From: CAYZXK01 sp964482395
GTDB taxonomy: Bacteria > Planctomycetota > Phycisphaerae > UBA1845 > Fen-1342
DNA length: 27,127 nucleotides
Assembly: GCA_964482395.1 (NCBI GenBank)
Contig: CAYZXK010000142.1
Coordinates: 1 to 27,127, forward strand
Reading direction: 5' to 3'
The translations under genes and the position numbers were made by a program. Position 1 is the first letter of the stretch; each line of letters begins with the position of its first letter. Positions 7,237-14,854 of the stretch are shown here, in pieces. The notes below the pieces were generated by a model. It searched no databases and had not been told where the DNA came from. It was given only the letters and a program-made list of their open reading frames with translations.

Positions 7237-9689
7237 CGTCCTGCCTCCGCGGGGTAAACCCCCAGCCCACGGCCTGGCGCCGCCAGAAGTCGCTCGATCC
7301 CGCCTCCTCGCCGCAGCCAGGGCGGAATGCCGAAGAAGCTCTCCGCCTCGCTGAGCGCGGCCCGCGCGTAGCCCGCATTGTGCGACCCATACGACCGGTC
7401 GGCCACCACCATCTCATAGTTGAACTTGGCGATCAGATATCGCCCCAACTGCTCCGGTGGCAGCGTGTCCGGATCGACATACAGCGGATCGCCCGGGTCG
7501 AATCGACGGGCGATCTCACCCAGCCGGGCTTCCATCTCCTCCCGCGTGATGATCACCAGCAGCGTCGCGCTCGCCTGGGAGTGGCATGGCTGGCAAGCTC
7601 GCATGCTGGCCTGGAAGGTGTGCCCGCTGGTCACCGGCTGCTGCGGCCCGCCGTAGGGCTCGAAATGCACATGACAGGTCACGCATTCATCCCAGATGCC
7701 CCACCAGTGCATGGTGTACGGGCCGTTCAGCGGGCTGCCGTCCACCCGGTAGGCCCCGGTCCCGTGCAGCGTCTCGGCCTGCGGCCGCTGCGGCGTCTGC
7801 CCCGGCATCGCCCCGCTCATGGTGTGACAGTCGGCACACAACTGCCATGGTGGAAGCCGGAGCTGCCCGAGGTGGGGGGTGCCGTGCGGCCCATGACAGG
7901 CCACGCATTCAATGTTGTACCACGCCTCCCACAAGCCCGGCTTCTGGCCCTCCGGGGCCAGCCGGTAGTCAGTCGAATGACATTGCAGACATTCGGCCTG
8001 GGCATCCGGCGAACCGTACAGATCCCACAACGCCTGGGAGTGCTTCGACTCCATCCACTCCTCATGCTGCGGATGGTGGTTCTCGCCGCAGAGGCCGTGG
8101 CAGGATTGGTGGCACATTCCGCACCGCCCGGCCCCGTAATCCACCTCCATCGCCACGCCGGAGGGATCCGACACGTGGTTGCTCCCCGGCCCGTGGCAGT
8201 TCTCGCACTGCACATTGGCCAGGTGTGGGGTGGTTTGCAGATCAATAAAACCGCTGGCCGCGCCGTACCCCACCGCGTGACACGGGAAGCACAGGGGATC
8301 GTTGCCGTGGCCGCCGTCGATCAGCGTCTGAAACGCGGTGGCGTGGATGGTCCCGCTCCAGCTCGCGTGCTGGGTGACGTGACAACTCAGGCAGGTCTGG
8401 ACGCCGACGTAGTTGGCCGGGCTGACCAGCGGCCCGGTGAAGTTCCCCTGGAAACCGGGCGCGTCAGCCAAGTCCACGTCGCCATCGCCGTCCAGGTCGG
8501 CCCGGGCGAACTGCTCCGGGGTGCAGCCGGGCGGGGGCCCGGTCACGCCCGGACCGGCCAGGCACGCCCCAAGCAGATCAAAGTCCATCCCATCCACGTC
8601 GCAATCCAGGTCGATGCATCCCCGCGGACGGCCGAACTGATCGACCCCACCCGGGGCCGGAACCTCCGGGCAAACATCGCATGGGTTGCCCAACCCGTCT
8701 CCGTCGCTGTCGGTCTGCTCCAGCGCGTGCATGTTGGGGCAGTTGTCGCATGAGTTGCCGAACGTGTCCTCGTCGTTATCCACCTGGTCCGGGTTGAAGC
8801 CAGGGCAGTTGTCGCACAGGTCGCCCACCCCGTCGCCGTCCCCGTCGGCCTGCTCGGGGTTGTAGCGCTTCGGGCAATTGTCGCCTTCGTCCGGCACGCC
8901 GTCGCCGTCGCCATCGCCCGGGTACGAAATCAGCGGCCAAAGCCGCGTCGCCGCCTGGTAAACCTGGGCCGGAAAGCTCCCCGCCGGGTCTTGGGCCCAA
9001 ACGATGATCTTGATGTCCTGCTGGCTGGCCCAACTCTCCGCGTCGAAGGTGAAGTCCTGCTGCACAAGCTGAGACTGCCCGGGGCCCAGCGTGATCTCTT
9101 GCGTGGGGGCCGCCTGCTTGAACCCATTACGGTGGTATGGACGGTCGGACGGCCAGTGATCCAGCACCTGGACCATGTACACGCGCATCGTCTTGGCGGT
9201 CCCGCCCGGCTCGATCGCGACCGATGCCCAGATTCGATAGGTCTGCCCGCCCAGGTACTCGCCGCCGACCGTGATGGTCACGTCGGTACGCATCGCCCGC
9301 GCGGGTAGGAAATGGTTAGTCCGATAAATCGTATATTGCTGGTTGAAGTCCGGAACCGAGCCGACCGTGCGATCAATCCCGTCGAAGATGGCGGTCGGCG
9401 TGTACTGACACCCGTAATATGACCACCGCTGGTCACCCCAGGGCAGGGCGTATTCGTCGCCGTGGTGATATTGAACGAACGCGAACGAGTCGGCGTAGAC
9501 ATCCAATAGCAGGTCGAGCGCGGGACCCGCGCTGGCGCAGGCCCCGCACCAGATGTCGGTGAACTCTTCGCCCAGCACGGTCCGCTCGGCCGCCGCCGCC
9601 GGCATGGCCAGCAGCATGATGGTCAGACCCGCGGTCCACCTCCCGGCAGCCGGCATACCGCGCCCAACTCCACTCCAGACCTTGTCCAT
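7233..9689 (-). CDS. Omp28-like thioredoxin domain / thrombospondin type 3 repeats / nonaheme cytochrome c fusion
   Basis: This exported 818-residue protein is the first gene of the hydrogenase operon. A signal peptide ends near AAAAE (31-35). Residues 36-250 form an Omp28-related thioredoxin-fold module with WCGAC (47-51) and the cis-proline segment TPTA (97-100). Residues 258-345 are thrombospondin type 3 calcium repeats of the DGDGDG...DNCP type, followed by a further Asp-rich loop at 398-409. Residues 433-703 carry nine CxxCH motifs at 433, 467, 495, 523, 567, 595, 618, 669 and 699, in the style of cytochrome c554 and octaheme cytochromes. A helical end includes VVADRSYGSHN (761-771), like the terminal helices of multiheme reductases. 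ATG 9689 has GAGGTG upstream; GTG 9698 is an alternative. The stop overlaps the small subunit ATG. Likely role: periplasmic or surface electron partner of the hydrogenase (inference). Confidence 0.9.
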   Translation of the reverse strand: MDKVWSGVGRGMPAAGRWTAGLTIMLLAMPAAAAERTVLGEEFTDIWCGACASAGPALDLLLDVYADSFAFVQYHHGDEYALPWGDQRWSYYGCQYTPTAIFDGIDRTVGSVPDFNQQYTIYRTNHFLPARAMRTDVTITVGGEYLGGQTYRIWASVAIEPGGTAKTMRVYMVQVLDHWPSDRPYHRNGFKQAAPTQEITLGPGQSQLVQQDFTFDAESWASQQDIKIIVWAQDPAGSFPAQVYQAATRLWPLISYPGDGDGDGVPDEGDNCPKRYNPEQADGDGDGVGDLCDNCPGFNPDQVDNDEDTFGNSCDNCPNMHALEQTDSDGDGLGNPCDVCPEVPAPGGVDQFGRPRGCIDLDCDVDGMDFDLLGACLAGPGVTGPPPGCTPEQFARADLDGDGDVDLADAPGFQGNFTGPLVSPANYVGVQTCLSCHVTQHASWSGTIHATAFQTLIDGGHGNDPLCFPCHAVGYGAASGFIDLQTTPHLANVQCENCHGPGSNHVSDPSGVAMEVDYGAGRCGMCHQSCHGLCGENHHPQHEEWMESKHSQALWDLYGSPDAQAECLQCHSTDYRLAPEGQKPGLWEAWYNIECVACHGPHGTPHLGQLRLPPWQLCADCHTMSGAMPGQTPQRPQAETLHGTGAYRVDGSPLNGPYTMHWWGIWDECVTCHVHFEPYGGPQQPVTSGHTFQASMRACQPCHSQASATLLVIITREEMEARLGEIARRFDPGDPLYVDPDTLPPEQLGRYLIAKFNYEMVVADRSYGSHNAGYARAALSEAESFFGIPPWLRRGGGIERLLAAPGRGLGVYPAEAGR

Positions 9690-9802
9690 CGGCCACACCT
9701 CGATCGGCCAGCTACCTGGAAAAATCGGGCACGCTGAGCTTCTTTCCCGCTCCGCCGCTCGCCGAGGCGGGTCCTGTCGACCTGCCTGATGCTCTCTTCC
9801 TC

Positions 9803-9831
9803 ATTACGCCCGAAATCGGCGGCCTAGTCAA
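9803..9831 (-). promoter_or_regulatory. Candidate promoter of the hydrogenase operon
   Basis: On the minus strand, TTGACT (9831-9826), 17 bases, then CGTAAT (9808-9803). The -35 is five of six to consensus; the -10 is four of six and lacks the conserved second-position A. It would give a leader of about 107 bases before the ATG at 9689. Confidence 0.4.
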
Positions 9832-9854
9832 GGATATTGTCTTACTGCCGGCCA

Positions 9855-9864
9855 CCCATATGGG
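9855..9864. promoter_or_regulatory. Palindrome CCCATATGGG upstream of the hydrogenase promoter
   Basis: A perfect 10-base palindrome ends about 24 bases upstream of the proposed -35. The position would suit an activator site, but a 10-base palindrome can occur by chance and no second copy was found. Confidence 0.2.
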
Positions 9865-9933
9865 CCCAAAAGCAGACCGTATCTCGGCTCGCGCACCGCG
9901 CGCGAACTACGCTCCGCAACGCGCCCGCGCGTA

Positions 9934-10857
9934 TCACGCCTCCGCAGACCGCAGCCCGTACACTCCGATCACGTCCAGCAGCGTGGCCGGCACCACCCAT
10001 TCCCGGACGCGGTCCACCCGCAAGACTTTCAGCAGTCGATCAACCAGCCGGCCCGGCCGGCCGCAGGACTTGCCAAGCCGTTCCAGGATGTACTCGACCG
10101 GCACCCAGTTCACCTCCCTCACTACTCGGACCACTTTGCAGCCGGCCCGGCCGAAAAGCCGCCTTATCGCTGTCGGCGAGAAGAAGTACAGGTGCTCGGG
10201 CAAGGTGAACAGATGCCACGCGGCACCGCTGAGTCGGGCGCACAGCGATGTCACGTCCCCGGTGGAAAGCGCCAAAACGCCGCCCGCCCGAAGCGCGCCG
10301 GCCGCCTTTCGCAAGACTTCAAGCGGATCCGGGAGGTGCTCGATGACGTCCCATAACGTCACACAATCGTACGTGGCCCGCTCGAGCGCCACGTCTCCAA
10401 TCGCCTGACAGATCACGTGCAGTCCACGCTGCCGCGCTTGGCGGGCCGCGTACTCGCTGACCTCCACGCCCTCCGCCTGCCAGCCGGCTCGGCCGGCTAC
10501 CTCCAGGAATATCCCCGTCCCGCAGCCGATATCCAGCAGTCTGGGCCGACCGACCGCGTCCCTTGGGTGGCCCGCCGAACCCGCCAGCAGCCGGGCGATC
10601 CGTCGCAGCCTCTGGGCGGCGGTCTGGCGCAGTCCGGCCTCCAGGGCGGCGTAGTTGTTATAACCCTTCCGCTGACTGGCGGAATCGAAGTAATCGCGAT
10701 CGTAGAACTCCACCGGATTCAGCGCCGGCCAGTCCCACCAGGCCAGCAGACACCGCGGACATTGTTTCAGCGGCACCCGGTCGCCCAGCTTCAAGCGCCG
10801 GCACGGGTGCCCGGCGCACGCCGGACAGATGTGCGGCGGGGCCACCTCCCCCCTCAC
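9934..10857 (-). CDS. Class I SAM-dependent methyltransferase with N-terminal zinc ribbon
   Basis: This is a 307-residue methyltransferase of the Methyltransf_23 type. A zinc ribbon opens the protein with CPAC (11-14) and CPRC (33-36). The SAM-binding motif I is LLDIGCGTG (107-115), the acidic strand is GVEV (130-133), and motif III/IV is TLWDVIEHLPDP. The C-terminal region HLFTLPEHLYFFSP is common in enzymes of this type that act on sugars or lipids near glycan loci. The GTG start at 10857 overlaps the panB stop by GTGA, implying coupled translation. An ATG at 10962 would put 105 bases inside panB, and a GTG at 10845 is also possible. The substrate cannot be told from sequence, and pairing with panB gives no obvious clue. 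Confidence 0.8.
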   Translation of the reverse strand: MRGEVAPPHICPACAGHPCRRLKLGDRVPLKQCPRCLLAWWDWPALNPVEFYDRDYFDSASQRKGYNNYAALEAGLRQTAAQRLRRIARLLAGSAGHPRDAVGRPRLLDIGCGTGIFLEVAGRAGWQAEGVEVSEYAARQARQRGLHVICQAIGDVALERATYDCVTLWDVIEHLPDPLEVLRKAAGALRAGGVLALSTGDVTSLCARLSGAAWHLFTLPEHLYFFSPTAIRRLFGRAGCKVVRVVREVNWVPVEYILERLGKSCGRPGRLVDRLLKVLRVDRVREWVVPATLLDVIGVYGLRSAEA

Positions 10858-11705
10858 GGCGCCGGTTCCCCGGCCGGACGGCGCATCCGATACACGTGTT
10901 CCGGGCCCGGGTAGCTGCCGTTGACCACCTCTTGCACGTACCGGCGCATGGCTTCCTGACAAACCTTGCCGACCTGGGCCAGCACTGGGACGAATCGCGG
11001 TGGGCGGGTGGTGCCGAAGCCCAGCAGGTCATGAGTGACCACCACATGCCCGTCGCAGGCCGGTCCCGCACCGCAACCAATCACCGGAACATCCACCGCC
11101 TCGACCACCGCCTGAGCGGCTTCGTTGGGCACTGCCTCCAGCAGAATCATGACCGCCCCGGCCGCAACCATCCGCCGAGCGTCCGCCACCAGCCGAGCGA
11201 TCCCATCCGCGTCGCGGGCCTGGGCCCGGTAACCTTCCGGAAAGAGTATCTCCTGTGGCCGCAGTCCCAGGTGAGCGATGGTGTCGATTCCGGCCTGGGT
11301 GAATCGGGCCACCAGTTGGTCGTGGTCAGAGCGGGCCTCGAACTTGACGGCATCGCACCCGGCCCGGTCCCGAAACTCCCGGGCAGCAGCAAGGGCCGCG
11401 TCGCTCCCGCCGACCATCGCTTCGTAGGGCAGATCGCCGACCAGGTAAACATTAGGGGCCCCTCGCCGAACCGCCTCGGCCAGCACGATCATCACTGAAA
11501 GCGGGGCCGGACGCGTGCTGGGATGGCCCAGCACGACCGTCGCCATCGAGTCGCCGACCAGCAGAGCATGCACCCCCGCCGCCTGAGCCCAAACCGCGGT
11601 CGGATAATCGTAGGCGGTCAGCATCGCGAACTTGTGACCGGCCGCTTTCATCTGTCGCAAATACGCAAGATCGATAGTCGGCGAGCTGTTGGTCGAACTG
11701 CCCAT
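10854..11705 (-). CDS. panB: 3-methyl-2-oxobutanoate hydroxymethyltransferase
   Basis: PanB adds a hydroxymethyl group from methylene-tetrahydrofolate to alpha-ketoisovalerate, the first committed step of pantothenate and CoA synthesis. The 283-residue protein has MLTAYDYPTA (28-37), LLVGDSMATVVLGH (48-61, metal ligand D52), LVGDLPY (88-94) and DAVKFEAR (118-125). The catalytic glutamate is E190 in LLEAVP, and CGAGPACDGHVVVTHDLLG lies at 211-229. Compared with common PanB, KLEGG is replaced by KFEAR and IGAG by CGAG, so it is a somewhat divergent member. ATG 11705 has GGAAAG upstream; the longer frame to 11822 adds a non-homologous N-terminus. No panC or panD is visible in the window. Confidence 0.9.
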   Translation of the reverse strand: MGSSTNSSPTIDLAYLRQMKAAGHKFAMLTAYDYPTAVWAQAAGVHALLVGDSMATVVLGHPSTRPAPLSVMIVLAEAVRRGAPNVYLVGDLPYEAMVGGSDAALAAAREFRDRAGCDAVKFEARSDHDQLVARFTQAGIDTIAHLGLRPQEILFPEGYRAQARDADGIARLVADARRMVAAGAVMILLEAVPNEAAQAVVEAVDVPVIGCGAGPACDGHVVVTHDLLGFGTTRPPRFVPVLAQVGKVCQEAMRRYVQEVVNGSYPGPEHVYRMRRPAGEPAP

Positions 11706-12051
11706 AGGACGCTTTCCGTGCCCCGTGCCTGCAATCTGTATCAGACCCTCGCCGCGGCGCCAACTGCCGACTTCAGCCGCCAGCGCTTTTATCGCCCGCT
11801 CTCCAGGGCCTGAAGCGGCCAACCGGGCCCCCGGGCATGCAGCTCAACAATACCGGTTCGCAATCGGCCCGAACAATTGACATCCTTCCTATAGCGATGC
11901 AGGCGGCACGGGCCGCCGGCGCAGTAGGACCGTCCCGAGGGCACGCGGCTTCCTACAGCGGTCGCGGTTGCCACGCTTCAGCCCGGCAGTCGTCGTCGCA
12001 AGCGAATGGGCCGGCTCTCGGGGCATAGCCCAAGCCAGTGGCGGAGACGGC
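11706..12051. other. Divergent intergenic region between panB and the response regulator
   Basis: About 346 bases without a supported gene. It holds one possible panB promoter (11847-11876) and, on the plus strand, a perfect TTGACA at 11877-11882 with no matching -10 at 16-18 bases. Short frames here are Arg/Gly-rich shadows. Confidence 0.5.
11847..11876 (-). promoter_or_regulatory. Possible panB promoter
   Basis: Minus strand TTGTTC (11876-11871), 18 bases, TATTGT (11852-11847). This gives a leader of about 135 bases to the ATG at 11705. Each hexamer matches consensus at only four positions. Confidence 0.3.
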
Positions 12052-13692
12052 ATGCGGGCCAGCCCACCGGTCGATGTCTGCATCATCGAAGACGACCCGG
12101 CTCAGCGGGCCCTCCTCTTTCATCAACTGCTGGCCAGTCACTTCAGCGTGGTCGAGGCGGAGGACGCCGAACGTGGTTTGTTTCAGATCCGGGAGCACCG
12201 CCCGCGAGTGGTGATCTGCGACCTGGTGCTGCCCGGCATGGGCGGCGTCGAACTGTGCCGACAGGTGCGATCCGATCCGTTGATCGACGGCACCTATCTC
12301 GTCATGGTCAGCGCCTGCAACGACCAGCAGACCAAGAACCTGGTCCTGAACTGCGGCGCCGACGACTACCTGTTCAAACCCTACGAATTCGAGGAACTGG
12401 CAGCCCGAATCAGAAACGGGCTCCGCATCAGCCGTTTGCAGGAACGGCTACGCCACGCCGCCCTGACCGACGGCCTGACCGGCCTGTGGAACCACGTCCA
12501 GTTCCGCGAGCTTCTGGACCGCGAGTTCGCCCGCACCCGGCGTTATGGCGGGGTCGCCTCGCTGATGATGTTGGACCTGGACCACTTCAAGGCGGTCAAC
12601 GACACCTACGGCCACGAGATGGGGAACCTGGTCCTGGCGGCCACCGCCAGGCACCTGCTGAAAATGGTCCGCGACACGGACATCGTGGCCCGCTACGGGG
12701 GCGAGGAATTCACGGTGATCTGCCCCCAGACCGGACTGGATGACGCCGCCCGGCTGGCCCAACGGGTCGGACAGACCCTCTCGCAGCGGCTGCGGATCCC
12801 CAATTGCCCCCAGCTCCGAATCACCGCCTCGATCGGGGTGTCCGCCACCAGCGACCCCCAGGTCACTTCGGTCCGCGACCTGATCGACCGGGCCGACCAG
12901 GCTCTATATGTGGCCAAACGCCGCGGGCGAAATCAGGTCGTCCGGTGCGACGACATCGGATGCGACCTGCCCGCCCCCCAGGTCGAGCAGGCCGAAGTCA
13001 ACCGATTGCAGAAACAGGTGGTCTCCCTGAGCATGCAGGCCAAGGAACTGTGCCTGCAAAGCGTCTGGGCCCTGGTGCAGGCCCTGGAGGCGCGCGACCA
13101 CTTCACCGTCTGGCATTCCCGTAATACGACCTTCTACGCCGCCAGTCTGGCTCAGGCGGCCGGCCTGGTCGAACCCATGCAGGTCGTCATCGCCAATGCC
13201 GCCATGCTGCACGACTTGGGCAAGATCGGCGTGCCCGACGAGATCCTCCAGAGCGTGACCCCGCTGACCGAAGAGCAGGCCGCCGTGCTCCGCCAGGTCC
13301 CGCTGCTGACTTGCAAAATTCTGGAACCCCTGCGGGTGTTCGAGACCGAAATCACCATCATCCGACACCTGCGCGAAAGATACGACGGCACCGGGTACCC
13401 CCAGGGTTTGCGCGGTGCCAATATCCCGATCGGCTCACGCCTGCTGGCGGTCGCCGAGACCTTCGACGCTCTCACCAGCGACCGGGTCCATCGCCCCGCC
13501 CGCAGCGTCCAGGAAGCACTCGCGGTAATCGAATCCGAGGCCGGCAAGCAGTTCGACCCGAAATGCACCACCCTCCTGCGCGAGGTCATCAATACCCAGA
13601 GCGACCGGTGGACCGCTCGCATCCAGCGGGCCCGAGCCGAGCTTCAGCGCATCCGCAGCCAGCCCTCGCCGGTCCTGAACCTGCCCCGCTGA
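12052..13692 (+). CDS. Response regulator with REC, GGDEF and degenerate HD-GYP domains
   Basis: This 546-residue cytoplasmic signalling protein has three domains. REC (7-125) has the acidic pocket E13/D14, phospho-acceptor D57 (CDLVLPG), S87 and K109 (FKPY). GGDEF (135-298) has ALTDGLTGLWNH, LDLDHFKAVND, an I-site RxxD at 207-210 and the signature GGEEF at 216-220, all as in active diguanylate cyclases. A helical linker (310-340) leads to HD-GYP (341-515). H355 and HD (387-388) with GK remain. The metal-binding HH of HHExxDGxGYP is replaced by L440-R441, the mid-domain histidine by V416, and the late aspartate by E469, while DGTGYP is kept. So c-di-GMP synthesis is likely and hydrolysis unlikely. 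GGAGAC precedes ATG 12052. No histidine kinase is next to it. Confidence 0.92.
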   Translation: MRASPPVDVCIIEDDPAQRALLFHQLLASHFSVVEAEDAERGLFQIREHRPRVVICDLVLPGMGGVELCRQVRSDPLIDGTYLVMVSACNDQQTKNLVLNCGADDYLFKPYEFEELAARIRNGLRISRLQERLRHAALTDGLTGLWNHVQFRELLDREFARTRRYGGVASLMMLDLDHFKAVNDTYGHEMGNLVLAATARHLLKMVRDTDIVARYGGEEFTVICPQTGLDDAARLAQRVGQTLSQRLRIPNCPQLRITASIGVSATSDPQVTSVRDLIDRADQALYVAKRRGRNQVVRCDDIGCDLPAPQVEQAEVNRLQKQVVSLSMQAKELCLQSVWALVQALEARDHFTVWHSRNTTFYAASLAQAAGLVEPMQVVIANAAMLHDLGKIGVPDEILQSVTPLTEEQAAVLRQVPLLTCKILEPLRVFETEITIIRHLRERYDGTGYPQGLRGANIPIGSRLLAVAETFDALTSDRVHRPARSVQEALAVIESEAGKQFDPKCTTLLREVINTQSDRWTARIQRARAELQRIRSQPSPVLNLPR

Positions 13693-13801
13693 CCAGGGTG
13701 GTGAGCCAAGCCTGCCAAATCGAACCCGAAGCGGGCTTCCCCGGGCCGTTCTTTCCAGCATACAGTTTATGTAGAGTTTGCGCCGACGAAGGCGGACCAG
13801 C

Positions 13802-14596
13802 ATGCGATTTTGGCAAGCCGAAAGCCGTATCCCAAGTTCGCCTTGGCCGGCCGGGTCTGGGACGTGCTGGCCGCCAGGCTTGGGGCAAGCGGCTACTGGG
13901 CGACTGGCCCCGCGACCCCAGATGGCCCTGCTGGTCGTTGCGGGTTGCCTCTGGGCCTTGGGTCCGGCTTGCCGGCGTGCGGAAGACGGCCAGGCCAACC
14001 CGGGCCCGGCCACCGTCAGTACCCAGCCCAGCCCGACAGAGTTGGCCAATCTCCGTCAGTTCCTGCGCGAATCCGACCGGCCGGCACACATGCCCTTGAC
14101 CACCACCAAGCGATCCGCGACCACCCTCACTTACCAGGCTGCACCGGATTGGCAGAAGCAGTTGGTCCGGACCCCGCCCCGCGTCGACCAGTACCGCCTG
14201 CCGCGGGCCGAGGGCGACCCGGAGGATGGAGAACTGACCGTCAGCACCGGGGTGGGGGGCAGCGTCGAGGCCAACCTGGCTCGCTGGCGTTCCCAGTTCA
14301 CCGGGCCGGACGGTCAGCCGCTGCCGGATGACGCGTTTCACGTGAAACCGCTGATAGTCCATGATCTCAGGGTGACGCTGGTGGACGTCGCCGGGCGCTA
14401 TAAAGGTGCCGACCTGCTGCCCGGGATGCCGCCGTCGATTCCAAAAGACAATTACCGGATGCTGGGCGCGATCGTCGAAACCCCCGACGGACTGTGGTAT
14501 TTCAAGGCCCTGGGCCCGGCCGCGACCATCGCCAGGCACCAGGAAGCTTTTCTGGGGATGCTGCACTCGATGGGGCTCAGGCAAGTCACGGATTGA
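13802..14596 (+). CDS. Putative secreted lipoprotein of unknown function
   Basis: The C-terminal 200 residues look like a compact extracytoplasmic domain: VEANLARWRSQF near 157-168, then an alternating beta pattern through VTLVDVAGRYKG, and MLGAIVETPDGLWYFKALGP towards the end. This resembles small domains common in planctomycete exported proteins, but I cannot name the family with certainty. A hydrophobic stretch ALLVVAGCLWALGPAC offers two lipobox cysteines, followed by CRRAEDGQ. With ATG 13802 (AAGGCGG upstream) this stretch lies 40 residues in, unusually far for a signal. ATG 13922 would put it at the very start but lacks a charged n-region. The start is therefore open. Confidence 0.65.
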   Translation: MRFWQAESRIPSSPWPAGSGTCWPPGLGQAATGRLAPRPQMALLVVAGCLWALGPACRRAEDGQANPGPATVSTQPSPTELANLRQFLRESDRPAHMPLTTTKRSATTLTYQAAPDWQKQLVRTPPRVDQYRLPRAEGDPEDGELTVSTGVGGSVEANLARWRSQFTGPDGQPLPDDAFHVKPLIVHDLRVTLVDVAGRYKGADLLPGMPPSIPKDNYRMLGAIVETPDGLWYFKALGPAATIARHQEAFLGMLHSMGLRQVTD

Positions 14597-14619
14597 GCTT
14601 GTTCGAATGACAAGTTCGA

Positions 14620-14644
14620 CCGGCCGATAATTCCAACCGGCCGG
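14620..14644 (+). terminator. Hairpin after the lipoprotein gene
   Basis: CCGGCCG (14620-14626) pairs with CGGCCGG (14638-14644) around an 11-base loop, 24 bases after the stop. No T-run follows, so termination is only a possibility. Confidence 0.3.
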
Positions 14645-14685
14645 CAGCCTTCGGGTCCGAACTGGCCGGGGCGGGAAGCGGCGCC

Positions 14686-14691
14686 TATACT
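14686..14691 (+). promoter_or_regulatory. Candidate -10 element (TATACT) for the HydE-like gene
   Basis: TATACT, five of six to consensus and identical to the tilS -10 element. TGGCCG 17 bases upstream is a poor -35. Transcription would begin near 14698. Confidence 0.4.
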
Positions 14692-14697
14692 CCATTC

Positions 14698-14854
14698 GAG
14701 GCGTCAAGCTGCGCACGAGCGGCAAACTGCGGCAACCCGGCACCGCCCGACTCAACGCGGCACGACGTGCCGGAGCCGATCGCGACGCCCGGTAGCAAAG
14801 ACGGGGGCTTTTTGGCCCGGCCGGGGAGGCCCGGGTCGAGCAGCAAGACCACCG
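14698..14854 (+). promoter_or_regulatory. Possible structured 5' leader of the HydE-like gene
   Basis: GGCGTC (14700-14705) can close with GACGCC (14784-14789). Inside that helix CGGCAC/GTGCCG form a hairpin at 14758-14772. The 3' strand of the closing helix abuts a GC patch ending in GGGGGCTTTTT (14803-14813). Base-pairing alternatives of this kind are typical of cis-regulatory RNAs, but no known riboswitch consensus was recognised. Confidence 0.3.

Noticed and set aside
11877..11905. Plus-strand promoter for the response regulator from the perfect TTGACA
   Set aside because: No acceptable -10 hexamer occurs 16-18 bases downstream; TATAGC is only 6 bases away.
13810..14331. A frameshift joining two frames of the lipoprotein gene
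   Set aside because: The alternative frame contains no better signal peptide or domain; the odd N-terminus is more simply a start-site uncertainty.
14698..14800. A c-di-GMP-I (GEMM) riboswitch before the HydE-like gene
   Set aside because: GCGCAC, GGCAAAC and GGTAGC fragments are present, but the central ACGCAAAGCC segment and the expected stem layout are missing, so it is reported only as an unnamed structured leader.
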